IMG/VR virus record: IMGVR_UViG_3300042308_001616
Location: 122,861 to 186,860 of that record
Origin: a virus
Strand: one strand, 5' to 3'
Length of the DNA: 64,000 nucleotides
Below the pieces are notes generated by a model. That model saw nothing but the letters and a program-made list of their open reading frames with translations. It was not told where the DNA came from and did no database searches. The position numbers and the translations under genes were made by a program. Below, in pieces: positions 17,597 to 26,560 of the stretch (position 1 is its first letter; each line of letters starts with the position of its first letter).

Positions 17597-18169
17597 TTAC
17601 CAAAAGCCGGGATAGGTACGGCCGTTCCACAAATGCGAGTAGCGGTTAATTCTGCATGCCCAGTACCCTGCTTTTGTTTTATCTTTTTTATCTTTACAAT
17701 TATGACGCGCAGAAAATGCCTTTCTTGCCTTAGGATTAGATACCTTAGCAGTTAATCCACCATGAACATCACCAAAAGCAATCTTTTTTACTTTACCGGT
17801 CTTAGGATTCTTAACATAAACGTGGTACTTCTTAGTTCCACCTCTCATAGGATGGTTCAGTTTAACTTCTCTACCTTTGTATTCCGCCTCATTCATCTCT
17901 TCAACAGTCTCCATCGGAAGATCCAACGGAACTATCTCACCATCAAATTCGACAAACTTACCTAAATCTGTACTCTCAAAAAGATATTTATCCAATCCAC
18001 TAAATATAACTTCACCAGAATCAAATAATAATCTAGCCTCTTTTATGAGTTCAAGAAAGGAATCAGATCCAGGTCTAAAAACATTTTCAACAACAGATAT
18101 ATTATTATCAAGGTGATAATTCAATTTCTCAGAAACTAAAAAATTATTGAATTTCTTTATATAATTCAT
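17597..18169 (-). CDS. Tagged protein with basic Cys-containing C-terminal domain
   Basis: 190 residues. Tag: MNYIKKFNNFLVSEKLN. The acidic middle is followed by a strongly basic C-terminal domain (about 100-190) with RGGTKKYHVYVKNPKTGKVKKI, FGDVHGGLTAK, ARKAFSARHNC, GYWACRINRY and a final YPGFW. This domain is one I recognise as recurring in tailed-phage genomes (ARHNC...KTKAGYWxCR), with two Cys that may bind zinc; its function is not established. The tag plus a basic domain suggest a DNA-associated protein packaged in the head. It is followed after 11 bases by another tagged gene. Confidence 0.75.
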   Translation of the reverse strand: MNYIKKFNNFLVSEKLNYHLDNNISVVENVFRPGSDSFLELIKEARLLFDSGEVIFSGLDKYLFESTDLGKFVEFDGEIVPLDLPMETVEEMNEAEYKGREVKLNHPMRGGTKKYHVYVKNPKTGKVKKIAFGDVHGGLTAKVSNPKARKAFSARHNCKDKKDKTKAGYWACRINRYSHLWNGRTYPGFW

Positions 18170-18177
18170 AATGTTTG

Positions 18178-18642
18178 TTATACATTTTTAATAAAGTCTA
18201 TAAAAGGAACAACACCAGACACATCAGTTGTTTGAGTTGTTTCTTCACCACCATCAATATTTTCACATTCACAAGGATTACAATCACAACCAGAACAACA
18301 CTCATCATCACTAGGGTTTATAGCACCCATAAAAATTTTAGAAGGATCTAAAACATCTTCTTCCGGTGCCACTTCATCAACAGATATAGAAATTGTAAAG
18401 TCTTCAAACTTTTTAATTGATTTCTTCAAACCAGGTGTTGTTACCTGTATTTCTTTTTTGAGTTTTTTTTCTGCAGCCTTTGGCATCTCCTCTAAATCAG
18501 AAACGAATGGTGCTTTACTAACAAAACCTTCTGTTTCATCAACTTCTTTATCTAATAAGGAATCTACATCAAACTCAATCTCAATATTTTTATCCTTAGC
18601 AATCTTAGCCTTAGCGGCCTCATGGAATCTATTTATGTGCAT
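18178..18642 (-). CDS. Acidic protein with Cys cluster, weak tag
   Basis: 154 residues. The N-terminus MHINRFHEAAKAK is a degenerate form of the shared tag (aromatic then Glu-Ala). The body is acidic, with a Lys-rich helix (KAAEKKLKKEIQ) and a seven-Cys cluster near residues 115-129 (DECCSGCDCNPCECEN) that could bind metal, followed by a Thr-rich stretch. It is first in the leftward tagged cluster; a TATATA box lies about 26 bases upstream. No family recognised. Confidence 0.7.
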   Translation of the reverse strand: MHINRFHEAAKAKIAKDKNIEIEFDVDSLLDKEVDETEGFVSKAPFVSDLEEMPKAAEKKLKKEIQVTTPGLKKSIKKFEDFTISISVDEVAPEEDVLDPSKIFMGAINPSDDECCSGCDCNPCECENIDGGEETTQTTDVSGVVPFIDFIKNV

Positions 18643-18721
18643 AGTATTAAATTATTTGTAGTGTATATATTATTACCGAGATATGCCAATTTTATATATA
18701 AGCTAAACAAAAGGTCTTTAG

Positions 18722-21700
18722 ATGTCCAACCACAAAAACCTCATTTTCTTTAACAAAGAAGGTGATGCACTAAATTTCAACTACAACGAAACTAGCGATA
18801 GATTCGAGGGAGACATACTCTTCCACGAAAACTCAAGTGATACGTATAAAACGTACGGAATATACACAATGGAAAAGATACCGTCTTTCGATTTCGAAAT
18901 GACTGGTGAATTAACATTGGACAAATTTCAACTATTCAACGAATGGGGACTGCACTTCTATGGTGGATCGACACAAAGTCAACCTATTGTAGGAATAGAA
19001 CCGGTAAATAATGATCCAACATTCTACTCTAAATGGATTTATGGAGTCAACTTCGAAGTTTTATTTCCAATTGGTTCAATCATAACTTTTAGTAAATCCA
19101 TTTTTGAGTTTACAAATCAAAAAAGAACTTACAATGTTGTTGCTACCAAAAAAAATGCAATAATGATTATAAGTGAAATGGATAATGCAACATTTGAATC
19201 AAACTATAAATCAAATTACTCTTTCGCAGAAACATTTTACTCAACAAACCCAACTAACGGAATAAACACATACATCTATAATATAAAAATTGTAAATGCG
19301 ATAGGTGTTTATAATTATATAGATTCAAAATACCAAAATAACTTATCTAACTGGAACGAACCAAACTTCTACGACAAATACTTCATAAATCAAAAATTGT
19401 GTGTAGTTAACACCGAAAATAACGACGGAACATACACCATAAAAGAAACGGAGTTGACGGATCCTTTAGCATTTGAATACTACGTGACTTCTATACCAAC
19501 GGGAGATGACCTTATAATAGAATATAAGAGCAAAACAGACACACCAATGGTTTTCGAGGGTAAAATACAAATATCATCAGACGGAAAACTAATACTCGAT
19601 GAATTAGTTCCAGATGTCATAAAACCAGGTACTCAGATAAGAATCGCAGGTTCCAATCTAAACAATAATCCACTAATAGTCGCAAACGTACCGACATTCG
19701 AATCATTCTCGAACATAACTTACTTTGAAACTAACTCACAAGTTTTATATAATAATAGAATTTTTGAGTGTATAAAAGGATACACACATAGTTTCTCTAC
19801 ACTACCAACCAGAATAGTTACACCACTCTCAACCAATTATTGGAGAAGAAGTCTAATATTAAAAGTAGAAGAAACAACTACAGCAGAAAACTTACTAAAC
19901 GCACAGATTTATCTAACGACTGATACTCTTTACTTCACACAACCATTTACTCAAAGTTCTGTGATGACATTGGCGATGGCCGCAGATAAATATTCAGAAG
20001 AAATGAAGTCACTGGGAGTAGACTTATACAGTGAAAGAGGTGTTCTAAGAGCAGACCTTATATATCCAAGTGAATATGCGATTGTAAACTTCTATCACAA
20101 AGATAAAACACAAAAGATTGGTTCAACACTAAGGACAAACGAGAGACTTGTAGAGGTGTATGAGAATATTATTCCCGAACTAAATTACGACACAAATGAA
20201 AACCACCGATATAATATAGTTTTCACCGACTTAGATAGTTATGGAATAAAGGTAGTGATAAACAAAGAAGTTTATGATGAAGAAGCATCGATAATATACA
20301 CTGGTCCTAACATAGACATAGAGAGATCGATAGACAGGACTTTAAGAAAATGGTTAGACAGGAATTACCTAAGGCTAAAACTATTAGGTGTTATTGCGGA
20401 ATTAGAGTACATAGGTAATTTATCTTCTATATTCTTCAATTCTATAATTCTAAAGAGTGAGTATCCTAACGTACCTATGTACATAAATCGTATAGAGGTA
20501 GGTAGTACAGCAGACTTCCACATAGAACACTCACGAGTTCTTTTCAATGGAACTCAATCAATAGGTCCGATGATTAACATAAATATAAACGGAAAGGACT
20601 ATCAACAACAAACAATTTACGCAACATATTCAGCGACAGCGTCATACAAAGATCCAGACGTATCTGCAACTCTCGATAAATGGGTAGAGACACATGGTGC
20701 ATTTCTGACGGATTTGGGATTAATACCAACAAACATAAACAATCTTCTAAAGTTCGACATCAAAAAGACTGATATAGAATTCACATACACAATAGATTCT
20801 GGAAAATTACAATTACCCGGAAATAGTGAGATTGTTGTGACCAAAAAACTAAAGGGTTCTTTCGGTTCCTTAGTCACATCAAATAGTGCAACACTCACAA
20901 AAGGACTAACCACATCATTTATGGATGCAGGATTTGCCACAGGTATGGCGGTTTCGGTAAACAACACAATATATCCATTAATGAATAGGGAGTACAACCT
21001 AAACTATATTGATGATAATAAAATGTGTTTTAGTTACGAAGGTCCTTTTTGGGCACTAACCGATCCACTCTGTAATACATCGGCTTATGTTAGTGTTGCA
21101 TTTAACTCAGGTTTTGGACAGACTGCTTGTGTACCGACAACGGCATTAGGTGAAGGAAGTCCATTTGATTTGGATCAATTCAATAACTTATCATTCACAA
21201 AATACAAATTTGGTACCGCCTATAACACAGATTATATAGCATTTTCATCAGTTCCTGGTTCTAATAATATGGTTGATATAAAATATATACAACTTTCTGA
21301 AATGATTTATGTCCTAGCGGACAACCTAATTGCCGTAGATGCTTTTAATTTCGAATACGAGATATACATACCTCTAAACGGAAATAGTACCAGTATAAAA
21401 ATGGAGTTCAACGAGTACAATAACTACATCTATTGTCTTTCAAAGAACGACATATACATTGTTGACCCACTACTAAATATACTAATGTCAACAATATCAA
21501 TACCAACTTTAGATGCGGCAGACATTATTATCAATCCACTAAATGGTGATATCTACGTCAGTTTCACAAACTCACCAATCGTAAAAGTTTATGACTGGTC
21601 AAATACACCAAAAGCAACTATAACTATGCCATTTGTCTGTAACGCAACAGGTAAAATGGTTTTCAACTCATACGAAGAAGATATCTACGTGACAACAGAT

Positions 21701-24517
21701 GGTGGTTCTGTAGTAAGGATAAATGGTAGTAACCTAAGTATACAGGATAGTTATCCGGTTTCGGGTCTAACAACAAACGACATATTCTACGACCCTGTGA
21801 ACGAGGCGGTATACGTATGGTCAAATTCAAATATGTTTAAGGTGGTCACAGGACAGGTAGTATCATTAACTACAATAACTGCGGGCTCTACAAACAAAAC
21901 TATATTCAACAACCTTACAGGTGAGCTAAACGTATCAAACACAACAGGATTCAAATCGGTCGTACTGGACACAGACACATTATCTTTCAACGAATCGATT
22001 GGTGACTACGGACAAATAGTTCTAAATCAATATGATGGTATGGTGTATATGGCATCATTGACAAATAATGCAGTAATTACAATCAATTCCGGTAATGGAT
22101 GGGTGATACACTCTGAAGCAACAAATTCTCAGGCAACAAAGATAATATACAACCCTCTCAGGAAGTCTACCTGGTCTATGATACCGGGCTCTAAATCATT
22201 ATTCGAAGTAAAACCAAGCATAAGTACATCAGTTTTACCATCAACGACAAATAGTATAAAAATAACAGACGGACTATTCGGAACACTTTCTGACGAATAT
22301 ATTAAGAAGACAAATATATGGTTGAAGACTAGGGAATATTTAAGAAGACCGAGAGAGAATTTCAGTAATGATGTCAAAGTTAACTACTATTGGCAATGGA
22401 TTGATGATCAAACACCGGAATTCTTCATATACGACTTCACTGGATCACAATTAGAAAAAGGAACCAGTTATTCATATACCGGACCCGTTCCACTCGGAGA
22501 TGTTCCTCTAAATACAAAACCAAATAGAGATTTAACGAAAACCTCATCATCACAATATCAACAAACCGTATTCAACAAAGTTAGTTACGGATTAGAATAT
22601 TTGGATAGTCTTACCGACACAAAACCAACATCATCAACACTAGAGACGTTTATTGGGTTCAAATCAACGGACGAAGGACCAAAATCATCCACATTACAAT
22701 TATACAAAGAGGAGTTGGTTGAGATTTTTATAACAAGCACATCTCAGAATCAGACAACTGTTTCTATGCACACCATAACAGAAAATGGTATAAAAACTGG
22801 TGTGATGAAAATAAATACAAACTCACAAGAAACTTTTACAGGAAAAGGATTGAAAACAGGCCAACATATAAGCCTAGATATTTTCGATATGAGTAACACA
22901 ACTGCTCAGTTTACATCTTACAACCACGGAAAAAAGTTTATAATACGTAATGTATATACGAAGACGTTGACACTCGATTTCTTAGAAGAGACAGATGAAC
23001 TATTTGAGGAAAGTACCGTAGTAACTAACTATCCAATAGAAAACAACACAACATACCTAAGATTAAAAATAATCGTAATCGACAGAGAGATTGCCAGATT
23101 CACTTTATTTGCACAGACCGAGATAGAAGATATCAGATATAAAATAAACCTCTCAAATGAAGGTAAAAATATAGGACCTAATGAAGTATTCATATTCAAA
23201 GACTATGATATATTAGAAGGTGGAATAGACTGGAAGTTCCTCAATATGAAGAGGAAAGAAATGTTACTAAACAAGCACCAAATATACACTTATATAGGTG
23301 CATACAAATCTATCATAAACGCAATAAACTATTTCGGTTTCAACGATTTGAAACTAAACGAATACTACAAAAACGTTATAAGTGGATCTAAAGAATATGG
23401 AAGACTTTTCAAAGTAGAAATACCCGACATATTCGATAACTCAACACCAGGTTGGACAGAAAACGATTTCATAAAACACACTTTTCCGAATGAAAACTAC
23501 GAGTCCACAAACTTACTGAACCTAACATATGATATAACGGACAGAGAAGGTAGTAGTGTATTGAACTATAGTATAGAAGAGGTAACTATAAAACTTCAGG
23601 GTCTCAAAACGTGGTTATCTAAAAACATAGTACCACTAACACATAAAATACAAGACATAACAGGAAAGTCAAACTTTGCAACAGCAAATGAGATTGACCA
23701 CCAAATGTACGACATCAAAACATTCAAAATACGTGAAGAGATGACACCTATATCATTCAAACTAAATGAGGCGTATCTACTTCCAATAAACAGTGGCTCT
23801 ACCGTATACAATTGTGTTATCGATTTCTACTCTATGTTAGATGGTGCTGGTGAAGATAGACCATTATACAGAGGAAATGAGATAAGACCATATCCAGATA
23901 GTAACATAGTACTACCAGACTACTATACGATAAAAGTTAGAACTTATAGAACATATAAGGAATGGATGCCATTCGAAACATATTCGAAAGGTGATAGAGT
24001 CATATACTACGGAAAACTTTACGAGTCCTACATAAATGTAAATAAAATGAGAAATCCAAGGTCTAACGATGATGTACAATTATGGGAAAGTGGAAGAGAA
24101 TATGTAGTTACCGATATTGTGAAATATAACGAAAGAACATATGCTAAACAAGAAGTTTCAACATCATTAACAACATCACCACTATTCAACAATGGTGATG
24201 GTAAAGATTGGTTGGACATAACAGACTGGTTTGAAATAGACTATACTCCAGTACAGACAATAAGTGAATATAGAAATACAAACCCTGCATATCCAACAGG
24301 AGTTTCACACTCTACACCATGGCCACTTCTACCATTCAATTTCACAATTGACTCAAACTTAGATCCTTTTGTGGTGATTGAAGTTAGTAGTGATAATGGG
24401 TATGGAAGTACTTACACAGATAGGAAAAGTTATGAAATAAGAGGTATAAAAGATTTAATGCAGAAACAAATACCGATAGAAAGAATAGGTCCATTTCAAC
24501 CAATAAATCTTCTTTAA
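18722..24517 (+). CDS. Giant baseplate or tail-fibre structural protein
   Basis: 1931 residues, beta-rich and Asn/Thr/Tyr-rich. Three features stand out. Around residues 860-1160 there is a run of short repeats of YVTN/NHL type (phrases such as NPLNGDIYVSF, NSYEEDIYVTTDGG, DPVNEAVYVWS) that should fold as a beta propeller. Around 335-380 and twice near 1745-1840 there are stretches like chitin-binding CBM5/12 modules (YSKGDRVIYYGKLYES; NSQVLYNNRIFECIKG). From 1500 to 1700 a helical region (QIYTYIGAYKSIINAINYFGF) resembles baseplate wedge proteins. Its size and the adjacent tail genes suggest a gp7-like wedge protein or fibre attached to it, with adhesin modules inserted. A tatata box lies upstream and a terminator follows. 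Confidence 0.65.
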   Translation: MSNHKNLIFFNKEGDALNFNYNETSDRFEGDILFHENSSDTYKTYGIYTMEKIPSFDFEMTGELTLDKFQLFNEWGLHFYGGSTQSQPIVGIEPVNNDPTFYSKWIYGVNFEVLFPIGSIITFSKSIFEFTNQKRTYNVVATKKNAIMIISEMDNATFESNYKSNYSFAETFYSTNPTNGINTYIYNIKIVNAIGVYNYIDSKYQNNLSNWNEPNFYDKYFINQKLCVVNTENNDGTYTIKETELTDPLAFEYYVTSIPTGDDLIIEYKSKTDTPMVFEGKIQISSDGKLILDELVPDVIKPGTQIRIAGSNLNNNPLIVANVPTFESFSNITYFETNSQVLYNNRIFECIKGYTHSFSTLPTRIVTPLSTNYWRRSLILKVEETTTAENLLNAQIYLTTDTLYFTQPFTQSSVMTLAMAADKYSEEMKSLGVDLYSERGVLRADLIYPSEYAIVNFYHKDKTQKIGSTLRTNERLVEVYENIIPELNYDTNENHRYNIVFTDLDSYGIKVVINKEVYDEEASIIYTGPNIDIERSIDRTLRKWLDRNYLRLKLLGVIAELEYIGNLSSIFFNSIILKSEYPNVPMYINRIEVGSTADFHIEHSRVLFNGTQSIGPMINININGKDYQQQTIYATYSATASYKDPDVSATLDKWVETHGAFLTDLGLIPTNINNLLKFDIKKTDIEFTYTIDSGKLQLPGNSEIVVTKKLKGSFGSLVTSNSATLTKGLTTSFMDAGFATGMAVSVNNTIYPLMNREYNLNYIDDNKMCFSYEGPFWALTDPLCNTSAYVSVAFNSGFGQTACVPTTALGEGSPFDLDQFNNLSFTKYKFGTAYNTDYIAFSSVPGSNNMVDIKYIQLSEMIYVLADNLIAVDAFNFEYEIYIPLNGNSTSIKMEFNEYNNYIYCLSKNDIYIVDPLLNILMSTISIPTLDAADIIINPLNGDIYVSFTNSPIVKVYDWSNTPKATITMPFVCNATGKMVFNSYEEDIYVTTDGGSVVRINGSNLSIQDSYPVSGLTTNDIFYDPVNEAVYVWSNSNMFKVVTGQVVSLTTITAGSTNKTIFNNLTGELNVSNTTGFKSVVLDTDTLSFNESIGDYGQIVLNQYDGMVYMASLTNNAVITINSGNGWVIHSEATNSQATKIIYNPLRKSTWSMIPGSKSLFEVKPSISTSVLPSTTNSIKITDGLFGTLSDEYIKKTNIWLKTREYLRRPRENFSNDVKVNYYWQWIDDQTPEFFIYDFTGSQLEKGTSYSYTGPVPLGDVPLNTKPNRDLTKTSSSQYQQTVFNKVSYGLEYLDSLTDTKPTSSTLETFIGFKSTDEGPKSSTLQLYKEELVEIFITSTSQNQTTVSMHTITENGIKTGVMKINTNSQETFTGKGLKTGQHISLDIFDMSNTTAQFTSYNHGKKFIIRNVYTKTLTLDFLEETDELFEESTVVTNYPIENNTTYLRLKIIVIDREIARFTLFAQTEIEDIRYKINLSNEGKNIGPNEVFIFKDYDILEGGIDWKFLNMKRKEMLLNKHQIYTYIGAYKSIINAINYFGFNDLKLNEYYKNVISGSKEYGRLFKVEIPDIFDNSTPGWTENDFIKHTFPNENYESTNLLNLTYDITDREGSSVLNYSIEEVTIKLQGLKTWLSKNIVPLTHKIQDITGKSNFATANEIDHQMYDIKTFKIREEMTPISFKLNEAYLLPINSGSTVYNCVIDFYSMLDGAGEDRPLYRGNEIRPYPDSNIVLPDYYTIKVRTYRTYKEWMPFETYSKGDRVIYYGKLYESYINVNKMRNPRSNDDVQLWESGREYVVTDIVKYNERTYAKQEVSTSLTTSPLFNNGDGKDWLDITDWFEIDYTPVQTISEYRNTNPAYPTGVSHSTPWPLLPFNFTIDSNLDPFVVIEVSSDNGYGSTYTDRKSYEIRGIKDLMQKQIPIERIGPFQPINLL

Positions 24518-24522
24518 ATAAG

Positions 24523-24551
24523 AAATGCCACTTTTATAGTGGCATTTATTT
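24523..24551 (+). terminator. Terminator after giant tail protein
   Basis: AAATGCCACT/AGTGGCATTT hairpin with loop TTTA, followed by ATTTTT. It shares its ATGCCACT stem with the terminator at 16.05 kb. Confidence 0.85.
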
Positions 24552-24669
24552 TTCGGCGGTCGCCATTGTGTTTATGTGAGGCACACTGAGAAATGTTTAT
24601 CGGATCCTGCCTTTCCATGTTCGACGACCCTAAGGTGGTCACGCTCTCCATTACTGGACCACCAACCTA
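24552..24669. other. G+C-rich intergenic segment with inverted repeats
   Basis: 118 bases clearly richer in G+C than the flanks. They contain GGCG-GT-CGCC (24555-24564) and a 7-bp stem GGTGGTC (24634-24640)/GACCACC (24657-24663) with a 16-base loop. A 45-codon leftward ORF from 24651 crosses it but runs through the terminator stem and has no start signal. Possibly a structured RNA or the remnant of a gene end; nothing firmer can be said. Confidence 0.4.
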
Positions 24670-25317
24670 TTATGCTTCAGACTCTTCAACAACGTTTACA
24701 GACTTCTCATAAGTTACACCTTCTTCGAAAGAACTTATCCAGTTCTGAATATCGGAAGATAAATTTTTACCTAAAGTGTCGTAATAATTGAATAATTTAC
24801 TGATATTTCCAATTCTTACAAGAATTTCACTGAAAAGGAATGCATCTTTTGTGAGTCCTTTTACTTTGTGCTTAGAGATAAGGTGGTATACGTAAGTAAT
24901 CTCTGTGGCATTAACTTCTACTAAATTAAGTTCAGTATCGTTTGTGAATTTTACCTCTCTAAGTGTACCCAAAAGCTCTACCAATTCAATTGCAAAGAAT
25001 ACAGTATTCACATCGTACTCAAGTTTACTAAGAAGAAGATCTGTCAAAAATTTCCATTGTCCTCTGTTTAGGTGGAAGTTATATTTAGCATTCTTCATAG
25101 AATCTGCATAATCCTTCCAAAGTTCTTGTGCATTTTGGTACAAAGAGTCTTTCTCCTCATCGGTCTTATTAGTACCATCCTGTTCCATAAACTTCTCAAT
25201 ATCTCTTACATTATTCTCAAGTATATTTTCTTGTTCATTGTTGATTAAGAGATACTCAACATCGTTAGATACGAATTTTATCTCTGGTTTTACTACATTA
25301 GTCTCAATAGTTGACAT
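24670..25317 (-). CDS. Tail-region protein, function unknown
   Basis: 215 residues, acidic, mostly helical, with no membrane segment or signal. It has an alternating Asn/Glu-rich N-terminal part and a central region rich in Leu (FLTDLLLSKLEYDV, FFAIELVELLGTL). It is the last of five leftward genes that begin with the tape measure, so a role in tail assembly (chaperone or initiator) is plausible by position. In many phages small proteins near the tape measure act as tail assembly chaperones; no sequence match supports this directly. Confidence 0.7.
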   Translation of the reverse strand: MSTIETNVVKPEIKFVSNDVEYLLINNEQENILENNVRDIEKFMEQDGTNKTDEEKDSLYQNAQELWKDYADSMKNAKYNFHLNRGQWKFLTDLLLSKLEYDVNTVFFAIELVELLGTLREVKFTNDTELNLVEVNATEITYVYHLISKHKVKGLTKDAFLFSEILVRIGNISKLFNYYDTLGKNLSSDIQNWISSFEEGVTYEKSVNVVEESEA

Positions 25318-25342
25318 ATTATATTTTTTTATTTTTTACAGC

Positions 25343-25594
25343 TTAGCTGTTGATTCTTTCACTTGATTTCGAGTGATTTGTTAAGTCCAATGACTTCAAA
25401 GTCTCTAATTTATCTTTCGCATTTGTATATTTTTCAATCCACTTATCTTGCTCTTCCATAAGATCAGAATGTTCACCAATTGCAGCAAGATTTTGACCTG
25501 AAAGGTAAAGTGCAATATTTGCCTCTGCCTCTGCCATCTCTGCCTCATATCTCTTTTGAAGTGCAGATATATATTTAGTAGTTATAATACTCAT
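25343..25594 (-). CDS. Small coiled-coil protein in tail cluster
   Basis: 83 residues. Ala/Glu/Lys-rich helices (ALQKRYEAEMAEAEANIALYL, then a second helix KWIEKYTNAKDKLETLKSLD) probably form a helical hairpin. Two bases separate its start from the upstream gene stop, so they are co-transcribed. No family recognised; an assembly role is inferred from position. Confidence 0.65.
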   Translation of the reverse strand: MSIITTKYISALQKRYEAEMAEAEANIALYLSGQNLAAIGEHSDLMEEQDKWIEKYTNAKDKLETLKSLDLTNHSKSSERINS

Positions 25595-25596
25595 AA

Positions 25597-26043
25597 TTAG
25601 ATAATAAATTGTTCGTCTTTTTCTACGTCTGCTTTCTGTTCAGCGTAAAGCTCTTCTACTTTGTTCGCACGTGCAACTTTTTCAACACCCCATTTAGAAA
25701 CAATAGATGAGAAAGTATTTAGGTCAGTACTCACCAACTTAATTTTCCCACTCTCCATATTGATATTGATTTTATCAATCTCTTGTTCGAACAAAATAGT
25801 TATCGAGTCGTTATCAAAAACGTTCATAAGATCTTCGTTTATAGATATCAAAAGCTCCTTACCAAGAGAGAACGCATATTGGTCAGGAATTTTGGATACC
25901 TTTATCATCTGTTTTTGTTTGGAGTTACCCTGGAACAAAAACTTTATGTTTACTGGGAAAGACTTTTTGTTGAAGACATCCATAAAGTCTTGCTCGGTGC
26001 TAGGATCTAACTCGTAGTAAATTTCCTTTGCTTCTTTTGCCAT
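25597..26043 (-). CDS. Tail-cluster protein, unknown
   Basis: 148 residues of mixed alpha/beta with no signal or membrane segment: EIYYELDPSTEQDFMDVFNK at the start, a strand pair around IKFLFQGNSKQKQMIKVSKI, and a C-terminal charged helix ending KDEQFII. It lies immediately before the small coiled-coil protein and after the tail-anchored protein. A virion or assembly protein is likely by context only. Confidence 0.65.
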   Translation of the reverse strand: MAKEAKEIYYELDPSTEQDFMDVFNKKSFPVNIKFLFQGNSKQKQMIKVSKIPDQYAFSLGKELLISINEDLMNVFDNDSITILFEQEIDKININMESGKIKLVSTDLNTFSSIVSKWGVEKVARANKVEELYAEQKADVEKDEQFII

Positions 26044-26075
26044 ATATTTTGTTTTTTAGTTTATGATTATAAACT

Positions 26076-26531
26076 TCAAAAAAACAAAAGTTTGAATATG
26101 TATGCCAATAAAGGTAACAAAATTACAGAAGACACGGTTATAGGAAGCCAATAACGCATTATCTTCTCTCGACGGGAATCACTTCGGAACATAGAATAAC
26201 CAATCACTATAAGATATGAAAATTTATCAACCTTCTTTATCTCATATACCTCATATAATTCAGTCAATCCTTTGGTATTTAGAAAACTACCAACCTCAGT
26301 CATATATTCTTTTATAAAAGCCTCCGATATACGATCAATATCTGCTTTCCTGATAGAGTAGGCCTCACCCACAATCTCCTCCGGTATATTTATAACGGTG
26401 TATAAACGATTGGCATCATCGATGCGTAGATTGAATTTGGTGTTAAGTTCAGAACCAAAAGCAGAAATTACTTTTTTATAATCTCTGAATAAAGATAACT
26501 TTTTGAATATAGAAATATACTTATATGACAT
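26076..26531 (-). CDS. C-terminally anchored membrane protein
   Basis: 151 residues. The N-terminal 130 are soluble with alternating charged and hydrophobic residues; the last 22 (YWLPITVSSVILLPLLAYIFKLLFF) form a transmembrane segment, making a tail-anchored topology facing the cytoplasm. The upstream sequence CTATAAATTCT directly abuts the ATG, resembling the T4 late promoter TATAAATA, so this gene may have its own late promoter within the tape-measure cluster. Function unknown. Confidence 0.65.
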   Translation of the reverse strand: MSYKYISIFKKLSLFRDYKKVISAFGSELNTKFNLRIDDANRLYTVINIPEEIVGEAYSIRKADIDRISEAFIKEYMTEVGSFLNTKGLTELYEVYEIKKVDKFSYLIVIGYSMFRSDSRREKIMRYWLPITVSSVILLPLLAYIFKLLFF

Positions 26532-26560
26532 AGAATTTATAGTTAAAAATTAATATTGGT

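Noticed and set aside
24514-24651. 45-codon leftward ORF in the G+C-rich gap
   Set aside because: It reads through the terminator stem, lacks a start signal and has no recognisable homology. Kept only as a remark in the intergenic entry.
24576-24791. Rightward ORF of 71 codons after the giant tail protein
   Set aside because: It overlaps the end of a convergent gene, has no start signal and ordinary shadow composition.
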